Positions 51,375-61,911 are shown, counted from the stretch's first letter. The stretch: 62,878 nt of DNA from Phycisphaeraceae bacterium (GCA_002704825.1 PAIY01000166.1:1-62878); one strand, 5' to 3'. A program made the numbers and translations. Notes: a model not told the origin generated them from the sequence alone.

Positions 51375-54300
51375 TTACTCGGATTCGACATCAATCAGGT
51401 TGAGACTTGTGTCTTTGTCATCATCACCGTTGAGACTGTCGAGCCAGTGACTGCTGGCCGATGGCAGTGGGGTAATACGCAGTTGGGCTTGCTGTGATGC
51501 GAAGGCCAACGCTGCCTGATGGATGGAAGAACCACCGAAACCTGCATTGCTGCCGACACCACCGAAAAGACTTAAACTCTGAGGCGCGGTGCTGGGGAGC
51601 GTGAATGTCGAAAACGACGAGGTGCTCACGGTGATCACCGGGCGGGTGACGTCGATGAAGATGATGTGACGGTCATACAAACCATAGGGATCTTCAGCGA
51701 AGTAACGGATGGAATCACGCACGGTTTGGCCGGGTGCCAGTGAATCAAAGACACCAGTCGGATCATAGTGGACCGTGCCATCGGGATTGATGGAGACGGT
51801 TGCCCCCAGGGTGGTGATTGCGGTTACGCTGCTATCCCAGGGCGTATCCCCAAAGCCCATGACATGCAGGTCATCGCCATCAATGTCCACGTCATTGGCA
51901 AGTACATCAATGTCGACAGGCGTGTCATATTCGGTGGCAGCGAGATTGGGTGCTGCGACCGGGAAGTCGTTGGTGCCTTGGACGGTGATGATGATCGTTG
52001 CCACAGCACTGTCAACGCCATGTGAGTCCGTTGCCTGATAGGTGAAACTGACCTGTCGCGATTCGCCGACGCCCAGGTCCTGGAAGTCAGTACCCGGGTC
52101 GAAGGTGAAGGTACCATCACCGTTGTCAGTAACGGAGCCTTCGGAGGGCGTGGTGAGGAAGTTGTAAGTCAACGTGGTGACATCATCATCGGCATTGGCG
52201 TCATCGGCGTTGTAGGCGATGACCACGGGACCACCGTCTTCGACTGCCACGTCGTTGACATTGCCTGCTGTCGGTGCTTCGTTTTGCTCGACGAAGACGA
52301 GCTGGACATCGTTACCATCGCCGCCGGTGTAGGTGATGGTGGCCTCGTAACCGTCGATGGTGAAGGTGGTGCCTTCGGGCAGGCCGTCGAAATTGCCGTT
52401 GACAGCATTGGGGCCGACGTTGTCGATAAGGGTAATGGTATCACCAGCCTCCGGGACATAACCGAGTATGACATCAAGCGTCATGTCACCGAGTGTGACG
52501 TTGCCTTCGACAAACAGGATGTCGTAGTCGGTGTAGATGGTATTGCCGTTGATCTCAACGACAAGTGTGGTCCCTGCCTCGCCCACGAAGTCATCACCAA
52601 TGCTGATGACACCCGGACTGTTACCCGGTTCAAAAACGGCGTTATCCGTCAGCGTCAAAGTACCATTAAACGAGATGCTGCCCTTGAGGGTTTTGTCAGC
52701 ATTCACCGTCACATCACCGTCATAGGGGCCGGAGTGAACAAGGACCGTGCCATCGCTGTCGACATTGTCGATTGCTTCCTGAATCCGGCTGATGCCTTGA
52801 ATTTGACTGCCCAGATACGTGGCATAGAGCGTTGCAAAATCGCCTTGGAATCCAGTGTCAGCGCTGGTGTCCGTGCCGGTAGTCAGGAAGTAGGAATAAT
52901 CCAGCAGTCCATCGATTTCCGAGAGAACCGCAATGGGATCATCGCTGCCAAACCAGTTACCCGCCGCGTCGATGGGTGCGGTATCACCAAACGCAATTGT
53001 GTCATTGTTGTCGATGGCAAACTCGGTGTTCCCCGACAGATCGTTATCGAAAACGGTGTAACCGAAATTGGTGAGCAGTTCACCGAACTGGATGCCGATG
53101 CGGTTGCCATTGACGAAGCTGTTGGTCAGGTTCAAGTCATGGATGAAGCTTTCAGCGAAGACACCGATATCATTGCCGGTGACGGTCAGATGCGTGAGGT
53201 CGACATCTTCCTGATCGGTGAGCCAGAGGCCATAGGTGCCGTTGTCTCGAAGCGTCGTACCTGCGACAGCCAGGGTGCCTGCGATGTTGTGCAGTTGCAT
53301 CCCAGCCTGATTGTTATCTGCGTACAAACCATCGGTATCGGTGAGTGAATCTGCACCGACCACGAGTAAGCCCAGGTGATTGAACTGGGTGATGATGTTT
53401 TGAAGCGTGACATCTTCGACGTTGGTCATCCACATGCCGTAGCCGTTGTTGGCATCGAACGTGGTGTCGGTGATGGTGACATCATAGGCATTGTCGATAT
53501 CCACACCTTCGCCATAGTTGTCACTGATGGTGGCATCTGAGATGTTGATATCCGCAGCAATGTCGTAAAGCACGACACCGATTTCATCGTTGCCGGTGAC
53601 GGTGGTGGTTTGGATATCGTTACCATCGTCGTGTTCCTGGATGGTGACATCACCGTTGATGCCGATGATAACGACACCCGCCAATTGGCTGTAGGTATTG
53701 CCGGTGTATGGGTTGCCATCGGTGTCGGAGAACGTGCCACCGTTGATGGTCACCGGACCACCCACGGAGAATGGGATGCTGCCAAAGTCATAATCAAGGA
53801 ACTCATCCGGCAGTAAGTCCAGGAAGAACGGGGGCAGACCCAGAAGGAAGCCTTCGAAGGCGCCAATGAAATCTTCAGCTTCTTCAATCAACCCCTCAAA
53901 CGGGAAGCCATAAATTTCCAGGCCCACGCCATCGTCGTCAAAGTCCGTGTTGTTGTTGGTTGCTGTGGTGCGGGTGAAAACCGACTCGTTCATGACATAG
54001 GTGACCCATATGCCCGAGTCTTCGTTCTGCGTGTAAACACCATTGGTATCCGACAGTGATTCAGCAAGCTCAACATGAAGTCCGGCTTCAAAGTTGTATG
54101 AACTGTTGACATCCAGCAAGGTGATATCGACCGCATCGGTGATAAAGATCCCGTCAAGGTCGTTGTACTGTGCTGTGACGCGCGTGAGATTCACGTAGTC
54201 CACGTAGTCGATCCACATGCCGTCTTCAAAAGCGTACATCACCGACACATCGGTCATGTCCGTCGAATACCAATCGTAGATATCAAAGCCCCAGCCATCG

Positions 54301-57300
54301 GTGTAGGACACATTGACGGTATCGAGCGTGATTGAATAACCGTAATAGAGTTCCATACTCGAATCACCGGTGTACTGGATGGTGGCATCGTTGACATCGA
54401 TCTCTTCCACGTAGTCGGTTTCGATACCATTGGAATCAAAGTCACTGATCCACAGTCCATCGACATCCAGCAGATCGCCTTCTTCATAATTGATCCCGCT
54501 GCCAAAGCCGTACTCTATGGTCACTTCTTCAATCGTGGCCGTGCCGACTTCGTAGAAGCTGATCCCGTCATCTCCCATATACTGGATGGTGGTGTTGGAG
54601 ACAATCACCTGATCGGTGTAATGGGCATCAATACCGTCTTCGTCTGCGTATTGGACGATCAGATGATCGAGCGTGATGATGCCCGAATCGGTGATGTCGA
54701 TGATGTCATCATCACCATATTGTGCGGTGAGGTATTCGATGGTCAGATTGTCGACACCGAAGATGTTAAAGACTTCTTCATCATCCTCTGCATCGACGAT
54801 GACGCCGGTTGGGTCCATGGAGACGCCGGTGATGGTCATGTCTTTTTCGATGATGTAAACAGACTCGAGATAGGTCCCGTCATAGACATGGATTGTCCCG
54901 CTATCTGCGACAGCATCGACACCGTCCTGGATGGTGTAAAACGCATCGACACCCATTGCCGTTGCCGGGCCGACGCCGTCAGGATCATCACCCCAGGCAA
55001 TTGCATCCCAGTCGTCATCGACATAGACATCGGCCACAACAACCGCGGGGATGGTGAAGCCGAAGTAAACGTAGGTCAGGCCCGAATCGTCTTCATCATG
55101 ATTAACCACGGATTCGATGAAGTCGTAGGCAACGTAGTCAAACGTATTCATTTCCGCCAGAACGTCAATGTCATCGTCAACGTCTTCATTAAGATTGTTG
55201 ATCGCCAGATTACTCAGACCGTCGTAGCCAAAGAAGGTGTTCTGACCAGCGGACGAACCGTTGGGCATGGAACCGGTGCCAAGCCCGGTGACGTTATCAT
55301 CTTCAGTGTCACCTGCATCGACGGTTGCATCACCATCAATGACCAAACCGACAGACGAATTGTCCGACAGGTCATTGCCTTCGATTAAGGCGCGACTGTT
55401 GAGGACGTGGATACCGATTTGGTTTTCGATGATCTCGTTATCAAGAATGGACACTTCCGTATTGGCACGCAGGCGGACACCGTATTCGTTGTACTGGAAG
55501 TTGCTGTTGGTGATCAGGCCATCGGTGTTACGGATGTAGGCACCTTGCACGTTGCCTTGTGCTTCGACGCCGTCAATGGTGACAAAGCCGTCACCGTTCT
55601 GGATAAAGATGCCCGAGTCTTCGTTGAGCGTGTAGGTGCCACCGAGGATGTCGATATCGCCATCAACATAGCGCAGGTGGATACCGGACACATCGTGGCC
55701 GACCGCGTTGGAGTCGATGACATCATTGCCGTCATCGTGACTTTGGATGATCACATTGCCGGAGATACCGTCTTCGATGTACAGGCCGTACTCCTGATGG
55801 TATGCATTGTTTGCCCCATCGGTATCGCCCATGCGGACAGCGTTGAGCGTGAGATTACCGCCGATGGCATTGGGCAGGGAACTCTTCTCAGCAAGGATGC
55901 CACTGCCAAAATCATCATCATTGGCATCGTTGTTGTTGAGAATGGTTCGTGTCAGGGTGACATCACCAGCAATGTCGATCAGGTTGATACCTCCATTGCT
56001 GTTGAAGTTGTACTTGCCGTTGGTATCAATGACCTGATCAGTCTCATCGATCAACAGGCCGATGTTGCCGTTGTCCGAGCTGATGGTATCCGTAAGGCTG
56101 ACGGTTCCCGATTCCCTGACATAGATACCAAACGTGGCAGCGCGACGCACCACAACATTGTCGAAAGTGACGTTACCGCCACCTTGCGTAATGATCATGC
56201 CGATACTCGTCGCGTCAAAGACGGAGAAGTTGGCAAACGTCAGATCCGAAGTACCGGCATCTGCACTAATACCTGATCCGAATGAGCTGGCATCGATCAT
56301 GATATCGCTGGCGTCTGCTGATTCGCCCTGTAATGTCAGACCTTTGTTGTAGATAAAGGTTTCCTCAGCATAGGTACCTGCATAGACATGCACGGTGCCG
56401 TCGGCATTGACCGCATCCACACCATCCTGAATGACAGCAAAGGCATCGACACCGATCGCCGTGGCCGGACCGACACCATCAGGGTCAACGCCCAACGACA
56501 GACCGGCCCAATCGTCATCGACGTAGACATCGTCCAGATTCGTGGGCACGTATGTCAGTTCGACATCATTACCATCACCGCCGACATAGGAGATTGCGAA
56601 CACCGAGCCGGAGACAACGAGTTGATCACCTTCTGCCAAACCGTCGAATGTGCCGGTGATGGCATCGACGCCGTCGTTGTTGATGATGATGTAACTGTCG
56701 CCGTCTGTGGGTGTATAGCCGAGCGTGACATCCAATGTGCTGTCGGTGATATCGACGGTGCCTGTGACGTTGAGTTGGTCATATTCAGTACCGACGGTAT
56801 TGCCGTCGATTTCGATTTCCAGCGTGGTGCCCAGGCCCATGACGATACTGCCGGTGTTCATGATGCCGGGACTGCTACCGGGGGCAAGTGACGTGCCGTC
56901 GGTGAGGGTGAGGGTGCCGTCGAGATCGAATGTGCCCTTGATGGTGATGTCGTTATCGACGATAAGGTCTTCGTCATACGTGCCAGGAAGAATGTGAATC
57001 ACCGAGCCGGATGTTGCAGCTTCGATGATGTTTTTCATGCCAGTGTAGACGGCTCCAACACCTTCTATGTAGGTTCCTGTATCGAAGTTGTTGTCCGCGA
57101 CGACCTGGCTCATGTCATTGCCGGTCAGTCCGTTGACTGAGGTAATTTGTGTGAAGAGCTGAGTGGTATTCTCGCCCATGTTGGTTGTATCAAAGGTATT
57201 GCCCGTGATGCTGGTTGCAGTCGTGCCTCGGACGCGCAACGCCGAACCGAAACGGGTGGTGGTCCCTTCGAAGGTGTTATCGGTGATGATGCTGTTTTGC

Positions 57301-58532
57301 GCATCGATGGTCACCAGTGTGTTGCCTTGTTCGTCATTACTGGCATTCAAGCCGCCTGCCTGGCCGGTGATCTGGTTGTTGCTGAAGGTGATGTTGTCAT
57401 TGGATGATGAGGCACCACCACTGATGGACACCAACTGGCGTGGCACGTTTGCTAGCGAGAATTGAGCGCCAAAACCTTCGCCTGCAGGATTGGCGCCGGT
57501 GAACGTTTTGCCGGAGAAAATGTTGTGATCAATCAGGGCATTGGTGATGGCATGACCATATTCACTGAGCAGGCCGTGGTCACCGTCAGCGATGATTTCG
57601 TTGCCGATGATGGATAAACCCGAGTGCGCCCCCTGGAGATAGATTGCTGCATTTTCGACAACAGCATTGCCGTTATCGACACCTAGGATGCTAAAGCCCT
57701 GGTCGATATCACCGATCTGCACAGCGGTGGTGGTGTTGGTAACTCGGATAGCACCCAGTGCGCCAACGCCGGAGATGCCGTTGATGAAGGTGGTGTCCCG
57801 ACCATTTTCCGAGAGTAATGTCAGGTCCTTGTTGATGAAAAGATTTTCGTCGTAGGTGCCATCAGCAACGTAAATCGTCCCCCCTGTCGTCAAGTGATCG
57901 ATGGCGTCCTGAATATTTGCAAACGCATCAACGCCAAAAATCGTTGCAGCTCCCACACCATCAGGATCATCGCCGTCTGCAACGCCTGACCAATCGTCAT
58001 CGACATACACACTTAATGCAGAAAAGCCTGCATCAACGTCGTCGAGAACATCACTATCAGCCAACGTGATGACGGCAGTTCGACCGGTGGTCACATCAGC
58101 ATCACTGTCCAGTGTGTCACTGCCTGCATCCTGAGTCACAAAGACAAAGTTTGAGGATGGCGAGACAAATTCAATTCTGTAATCACCCGCAGCAATGTCA
58201 GCAAAGCTGTATTGACCGCTGGCATTGGTAACCGTTGTGTCCAACTGCGTGCCACCTGAATCCAACAGGTTCACGACAATCCCAGCTCCGACGGCGACAT
58301 CCCCTGCGTCATTGATCGCATTGTTGTTCAGGTCATACCAGGCATCACCGCCAAGTGTGGCAGAAAGCAACACGCGCGGTTCGAGCGGTTGAACCTGATG
58401 ATCGCCATAGAGCTTGCGGTAACGCCGGCGCGCATGACGATTGCGTTTGGGATGAGCAAACAATGAACGCGTCTTGTTAAACAGACTGCTTGAAATTGAG
58501 CGCAGAACGCCCCCGTGAATTGGTCGTTGCAT
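51375..58532 (-). CDS. Giant secreted LEPR-x-LL beta-helix adhesin-like protein
   Basis: A 2385-residue protein. LEPRVLLS is at residues 50-57 after a basic leader, the planctomycete N-terminal motif thought to mark exported proteins. Then comes an SdrD B-like domain (about 58-172), followed by three copies of VYVDDDW...DPDGVG-ATxxGVDAFxxIQDxxDA near residues 175, 667 and 1167, each opening a long right-handed beta-helix tract of 22-24-residue turns; a fourth, degenerate copy is near 1910. Two autotransporter-like PGxSPG segments are near 552 and 1970. Two cadherin/VCBS-like repeats follow from about 2086 on. Residues ~1532-1588 hold an unusual hydrophobic insert (FLLGLPPFFLDLLPDEF). The Met at 58532 has AAGGGAG upstream. 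Probably surface attachment or polysaccharide contact. Confidence 0.88.
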   Translation of the reverse strand: MQRPIHGGVLRSISSSLFNKTRSLFAHPKRNRHARRRYRKLYGDHQVQPLEPRVLLSATLGGDAWYDLNNNAINDAGDVAVGAGIVVNLLDSGGTQLDTTVTNASGQYSFADIAAGDYRIEFVSPSSNFVFVTQDAGSDTLDSDADVTTGRTAVITLADSDVLDDVDAGFSALSVYVDDDWSGVADGDDPDGVGAATIFGVDAFANIQDAIDHLTTGGTIYVADGTYDENLFINKDLTLLSENGRDTTFINGISGVGALGAIRVTNTTTAVQIGDIDQGFSILGVDNGNAVVENAAIYLQGAHSGLSIIGNEIIADGDHGLLSEYGHAITNALIDHNIFSGKTFTGANPAGEGFGAQFSLANVPRQLVSISGGASSSNDNITFSNNQITGQAGGLNASNDEQGNTLVTIDAQNSIITDNTFEGTTTRFGSALRVRGTTATSITGNTFDTTNMGENTTQLFTQITSVNGLTGNDMSQVVADNNFDTGTYIEGVGAVYTGMKNIIEAATSGSVIHILPGTYDEDLIVDNDITIKGTFDLDGTLTLTDGTSLAPGSSPGIMNTGSIVMGLGTTLEIEIDGNTVGTEYDQLNVTGTVDITDSTLDVTLGYTPTDGDSYIIINNDGVDAITGTFDGLAEGDQLVVSGSVFAISYVGGDGNDVELTYVPTNLDDVYVDDDWAGLSLGVDPDGVGPATAIGVDAFAVIQDGVDAVNADGTVHVYAGTYAEETFIYNKGLTLQGESADASDIMIDASSFGSGISADAGTSDLTFANFSVFDATSIGMIITQGGGNVTFDNVVVRRAATFGIYVRESGTVSLTDTISSDNGNIGLLIDETDQVIDTNGKYNFNSNGGINLIDIAGDVTLTRTILNNNDANDDDFGSGILAEKSSLPNAIGGNLTLNAVRMGDTDGANNAYHQEYGLYIEDGISGNVIIQSHDDGNDVIDSNAVGHDVSGIHLRYVDGDIDILGGTYTLNEDSGIFIQNGDGFVTIDGVEAQGNVQGAYIRNTDGLITNSNFQYNEYGVRLRANTEVSILDNEIIENQIGIHVLNSRALIEGNDLSDNSSVGLVIDGDATVDAGDTEDDNVTGLGTGSMPNGSSAGQNTFFGYDGLSNLAINNLNEDVDDDIDVLAEMNTFDYVAYDFIESVVNHDEDDSGLTYVYFGFTIPAVVVADVYVDDDWDAIAWGDDPDGVGPATAMGVDAFYTIQDGVDAVADSGTIHVYDGTYLESVYIIEKDMTITGVSMDPTGVIVDAEDDEEVFNIFGVDNLTIEYLTAQYGDDDIIDITDSGIITLDHLIVQYADEDGIDAHYTDQVIVSNTTIQYMGDDGISFYEVGTATIEEVTIEYGFGSGINYEEGDLLDVDGLWISDFDSNGIETDYVEEIDVNDATIQYTGDSSMELYYGYSITLDTVNVSYTDGWGFDIYDWYSTDMTDVSVMYAFEDGMWIDYVDYVNLTRVTAQYNDLDGIFITDAVDITLLDVNSSYNFEAGLHVELAESLSDTNGVYTQNEDSGIWVTYVMNESVFTRTTATNNNTDFDDDGVGLEIYGFPFEGLIEEAEDFIGAFEGFLLGLPPFFLDLLPDEFLDYDFGSIPFSVGGPVTINGGTFSDTDGNPYTGNTYSQLAGVVIIGINGDVTIQEHDDGNDIQTTTVTGNDEIGVVLYDIAADINISDATISDNYGEGVDIDNAYDVTITDTTFDANNGYGMWMTNVEDVTLQNIITQFNHLGLLVVGADSLTDTDGLYADNNQAGMQLHNIAGTLAVAGTTLRDNGTYGLWLTDQEDVDLTHLTVTGNDIGVFAESFIHDLNLTNSFVNGNRIGIQFGELLTNFGYTVFDNDLSGNTEFAIDNNDTIAFGDTAPIDAAGNWFGSDDPIAVLSEIDGLLDYSYFLTTGTDTSADTGFQGDFATLYATYLGSQIQGISRIQEAIDNVDSDGTVLVHSGPYDGDVTVNADKTLKGSISFNGTLTLTDNAVFEPGNSPGVISIGDDFVGEAGTTLVVEINGNTIYTDYDILFVEGNVTLGDMTLDVILGYVPEAGDTITLIDNVGPNAVNGNFDGLPEGTTFTIDGYEATITYTGGDGNDVQLVFVEQNEAPTAGNVNDVAVEDGGPVVIAYNADDANADDDVTTLTYNFLTTPSEGSVTDNGDGTFTFDPGTDFQDLGVGESRQVSFTYQATDSHGVDSAVATIIITVQGTNDFPVAAPNLAATEYDTPVDIDVLANDVDIDGDDLHVMGFGDTPWDSSVTAITTLGATVSINPDGTVHYDPTGVFDSLAPGQTVRDSIRYFAEDPYGLYDRHIIFIDVTRPVITVSTSSFSTFTLPSTAPQSLSLFGGVGSNAGFGGSSIHQAALAFASQQAQLRITPLPSASSHWLDSLNGDDDKDTSLNLIDVESE

Positions 58533-58901
58533 CTTCAGGACTCCCTTTTTCCTCCGAATCTCGCATGCACTGAACAAACGAGATATCACAGCAAAGAACG
58601 CTTTGCTGCTAACAATCCAGGTCCGTATCAACGCATAGCAATGTCGCAAACCATTCCTGCGTCGTTGACCAAACCCAAAATGCGTCTTTTCTCCATGTGT
58701 AGTGTAGAGTGGAAGGGTTAAAGAAAAATACCTAAAAAGAGCGCAGTCAACCTAAGACTTACCGAGTCTTGACAATCGGACGGCACAAGCCCTACAGACA
58801 CTACAAACCTACACATCAAGCGTATATCAAAAGGAATATCTGCCAACGCCAGATAACAGCACATCAGAATCAGATGCTAGAACAAAAAATGGCTTGGCGA
58901 A
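58533..58901. other. Upstream region of the giant LEPR gene
   Basis: A 369-base stretch without a convincing gene. It must contain the promoter of the giant gene on the minus strand; AT-rich tracts around 58720-58740 are compatible but no clean -35/-10 pair was found. A 6-bp hairpin, AAGACT-TACCG-AGTCTT, lies at 58754-58770. The 68-codon plus-strand frame at 58515-58721 is mostly antisense to the leader and is not considered coding. Confidence 0.45.
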
Positions 58902-59879
58902 TCAATCGCCGGAGAGATGATCGACGTTTTTGAAGATGTCGATCAAGCGTTGGCGGTGTTCAACGGGTAAGGCAGGCGCGTTGATGGACTGGAGATTGGC
59001 AGCCAGATGCGCTGTGTTACTCGTGCCGGTGAGGACGATATCCATCCCCGGCTCATCACGGCAGAATCGGTAACAGGCATCAACGATGTCAGCATACCCG
59101 CCGCCCCCGGAAGTGCCCCCTGAAATTTCCGCGGAAGTCAGCTTCAAGAAGTCCAGTGGGTTGGTGGCGTTGATCAAAGCTGGATCGATACGACCTTCAT
59201 CGATGAGTTGGTTAATGGTTTGCTTGAAGCGGTCTTCGTTACTCAATGCTTGTCGGATGGCAAACATGCACATCGTGCCCACGTTCTGTTTCTGGATCAT
59301 CGGCAAAACAGTATCACGTGCCGTCTGATTGAGAATGTTAAACCCGAGCATCACCACATCAAAGCAGTCATAAGGCAAAGCACGTTGGAGCATCTGGTGC
59401 GTAAAGTCATGCTCAAACATTTCCGTCACGCCGATGAATCGCACCTTGCCTGCATCACGCGCTTTTTGCATGACGGGGACAATCATCTCCATCGCATCAT
59501 CCACGAGATCCGGATGCAGGCCGTGGATGTACATGATGTCGATGTAATCGGTGTTGAGCTGCGTTAAGCGATCATCAATCGTCTTGGCAAATTCTTGGGG
59601 CGTGCAATTGATCGGCCCCATCCAGCCAATGCCTGCTTTGGTGGAGATGACGATTTGATCGCGCGGCACGGTGTCGAGAAGTTTGGCAAGAACCGGTTCC
59701 GTGCCATAGCCTTGGGCGGTGTCAAAGACGTTGACGCCCTGATCGAATGCAGCCTGCGCGACAGTTAACGCATCATCGAGACTTCGGCCAAGGCGTAAGC
59801 CCAAACGCGAATGCCCACCACCGCCCAGTCCAGCGACGGAGACATGAAGGTTGGTTCTGCCGAGGGTGGTGTATTGCAT
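58902..59879 (-). CDS. Aldo/keto reductase family oxidoreductase
   Basis: A 325-residue TIM-barrel NAD(P)H-dependent reductase. Family landmarks: the N-terminal TTLGRTNLHVSVAGLGGGG, VNVFDTAQGYGTEPVLAKLL (catalytic Asp and Tyr), STKAG (catalytic Lys), YIDIMYIHG (active-site His), and IVLTGTSNTAHLAANLQSI near the cofactor-binding C-terminus. It is a single gene on the minus strand, with an unrelated paralogue gene upstream. Substrate not evident; unlike many planctomycete family members it lacks a C-terminal ferredoxin extension. Confidence 0.88.
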   Translation of the reverse strand: MQYTTLGRTNLHVSVAGLGGGGHSRLGLRLGRSLDDALTVAQAAFDQGVNVFDTAQGYGTEPVLAKLLDTVPRDQIVISTKAGIGWMGPINCTPQEFAKTIDDRLTQLNTDYIDIMYIHGLHPDLVDDAMEMIVPVMQKARDAGKVRFIGVTEMFEHDFTHQMLQRALPYDCFDVVMLGFNILNQTARDTVLPMIQKQNVGTMCMFAIRQALSNEDRFKQTINQLIDEGRIDPALINATNPLDFLKLTSAEISGGTSGGGGYADIVDACYRFCRDEPGMDIVLTGTSNTAHLAANLQSINAPALPVEHRQRLIDIFKNVDHLSGD

Positions 59880-59949
59880 GGATTCTCGTTACCTGATTAA
59901 AGCAACCAATCGTTAAACATGACAGACAAGCAATCAATTGAAAACTGAA

Positions 59950-61548
59950 TTATTCGTCAGGCCAAACAACGCGACCTTGTAGCCATCTAGGTCTATTCTC
60001 TTTGGGGTCATGTAGTTTCAGAATACCAAAATCCAAAGTGTATCCCCAAGGTGGCGACTCAAGATCACCTTTGATTTCCCAAAAATCAGCGGGGATCAAG
60101 CGAACGTGAACCTGGTCAACATCATTGGGGATGATAATTGTCGTCGAATGACCACTCTCACTGCCGACTTTCTGATGAATAAAACCAAGACGCATATTAT
60201 CGAGATAAGTTTGCTTGTCATCGAATACGATTGCCTGATAGGCAATACGACAATGCAATCGATCCACTGATACATTTAAACGCGTTTCACCGGAATGAGC
60301 GGAAGATTTGAAACGTGCCAGAGAACTTATCTTCACAGCATTGACGACTTCATCAGCAAACACAGGGTCCATATTAAATGCTGGTTTATAGGGCTCATCG
60401 ACAATGATGTGATCACGTCGCATTGTTTTGCCCCAATAGGCTGTATGTACCAATTGCTTATCCACCACAGTCATATCGGGTACCAACTCGACACTTACTT
60501 TCTCAGGCAATACCCAGCGTTCCCGTTTGATAAAACGATAGCGATATAAACGATACCATTGCCTGGGAGCATGAGCCGGGATAAATAATTGGCCCAGCTT
60601 ATAACGTTGTTCCCCATCCAGTAGCCATGCAGTAAACGCTTGAGCCAATGGTGGATTATCAAATCCCAGTAGTACAAAATATTCTTTGTCAGAAGTCACA
60701 ACACGTGAATTAAACCATGCAGACTCATTTAGAGAACGCTGTGATTCATCGGTGATAATCTCGTCAACCGCATCGTCATGCCCAACCACCTTGACTTGCT
60801 GTGATGCTGAGGCTTGAACCATAAAAGGGTCATATCCTTCAGGTTGAACCAACTTTGCTTTGGCACGGAAACCATAGGTAATGTTGGCGATTTTCGGCGT
60901 GGGAGTATCAAAAAATTCTGGCTTAGGGAATGCCGTTAAACGGACGCCGGTACCGATGCGATTCAACGGGCGTAGCGTTTTTTTCTCATTGGATAGTAAT
61001 TTCATCGAGTCTCTGAAAGTATGGTCGTTGATTTCAAACCGGTCATATTCAAAAGAAAAGTGGAAACGGATTTCCTTACCAAGGAACACCGTGCTGCCAG
61101 TTGACTTGTATCCAAAATTTCTATTACGTCGAATGGATGGTTTTACATGAATTTCGGGCTTTGCAGACTTTTGAATCAATGATTCGAGTTGCTGTTGGCT
61201 CAGTGCATGTTGCTCCAAAAGGTGATACAAAACCTCATGCCAAAGCCGATCACGCCATGTTGGATTTTCTGTATAGATGTCCAGGCAAAGTAATGTCGCA
61301 GTTTTTAACTGTGATAGAGAAAGGGACCTGCTCTTGAGGCGTCGTAAAAATTCCTTGGAATAAGGCTGATGCGGCTTACCATATTCGTCATCAAGTTGTC
61401 GGGTGATCTTGGGGAACGAATAAGTGGTTATATCATCCGGATCAAAATATCGTGGTAGAGATGAATATTGCTGATTGATACAGGCTGATAGAAATGGAAA
61501 GAAGAACAAGGCAATCAGTAATGCGATTTTTGATTTTTGAAATAGCAC
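59950..61548 (-). CDS. Putative lipoprotein, paralogue of 49345-51144
   Basis: A 532-residue exported protein of unknown function. It starts with a GTG at 61548 preceded by GGGAG and followed by a signal peptide with lipobox FLSAC, so it is probably a lipoprotein. The GTG is preferred over the ATG at 61620, which has no ribosome site and would bury the signal peptide. The C-terminal half matches the 49345-51144 protein: YWGKTMRRDHIIVDEPYKPAFNMD and NPPLAQAFTAWLLDG. It lacks the zinc ribbon of its paralogue. The pair flanks the giant LEPR gene and the reductase gene. Confidence 0.68.
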   Translation of the reverse strand: MLFQKSKIALLIALFFFPFLSACINQQYSSLPRYFDPDDITTYSFPKITRQLDDEYGKPHQPYSKEFLRRLKSRSLSLSQLKTATLLCLDIYTENPTWRDRLWHEVLYHLLEQHALSQQQLESLIQKSAKPEIHVKPSIRRNRNFGYKSTGSTVFLGKEIRFHFSFEYDRFEINDHTFRDSMKLLSNEKKTLRPLNRIGTGVRLTAFPKPEFFDTPTPKIANITYGFRAKAKLVQPEGYDPFMVQASASQQVKVVGHDDAVDEIITDESQRSLNESAWFNSRVVTSDKEYFVLLGFDNPPLAQAFTAWLLDGEQRYKLGQLFIPAHAPRQWYRLYRYRFIKRERWVLPEKVSVELVPDMTVVDKQLVHTAYWGKTMRRDHIIVDEPYKPAFNMDPVFADEVVNAVKISSLARFKSSAHSGETRLNVSVDRLHCRIAYQAIVFDDKQTYLDNMRLGFIHQKVGSESGHSTTIIIPNDVDQVHVRLIPADFWEIKGDLESPPWGYTLDFGILKLHDPKENRPRWLQGRVVWPDE

Positions 61549-61646
61549 GTATCGGCTCCCGGTAGTGACATGTGTAGACCAGAATGTATTGTCATGATTT
61601 TTAGAGCCGTGTAAAAGCAATCAGAGGATCAATTTGAAATGCGCGC

Positions 61647-61683
61647 AAAAAAAGAGCTCTCTAAGGTTTACCTCAGAGAGCTC
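61647..61683 (-). terminator. Terminator of the rRNA operon
   Basis: On the minus strand, a 13-bp stem GAGCTCTCTGAGG / CCTTAGAGAGCTC (one G-U pair, loop TAAA) is followed by seven Ts. It lies 6 bases past the 3' end of the 5S gene. Confidence 0.92.
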
Positions 61684-61689
61684 ATAAAA

Positions 61690-61796
61690 GCCGGCAATGA
61701 CCTACTTTCCCGCAGTGGCAGTATCATCGGCGTGACAGGCTTAACTGCTGAGTTCGAGATGGGATCAGGTGAACACTGTCACTAAAGTCACCGGCT
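61690..61796 (-). rRNA. rrf: 5S ribosomal RNA
   Basis: The minus strand reads GCCGGTGAC at the 5' end, then the conserved CCCATCTCGAACTCAG and GGGAAAGTAGGTC segments, and ends GCCGGC, pairing with the 5' end as helix I. Length is about 107 bases; the exact ends are set by this pairing. It follows the 23S gene after a spacer of about 115 bases with no recognisable tRNA. Confidence 0.95.
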
Positions 61797-61911
61797 AAAA
61801 CAGTGGATCGCGGTTAAGCGGATCCACGATTGTTTTAGTGGATGTTGGGAATATCGAAGATTCAAAAGACCAAAGTAAGCTTGGTGTATGTATGATTTGA
61901 ATCGATCCGTG

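Noticed and set aside
52284..53348. 354-codon plus-strand open frame inside the giant LEPR gene; similar ones at 54621-55388 and 55407-56276
   Set aside because: They are antisense to repetitive Asp-rich coding sequence, whose codon bias keeps the opposite frame free of stops. No ribosome site or recognisable domain is present.
51900..58000. Regular repeats in the giant gene considered as a CRISPR array
   Set aside because: The repeats are in-frame protein repeats of variable sequence, without constant short direct repeats and unique spacers, and no cas genes are present.
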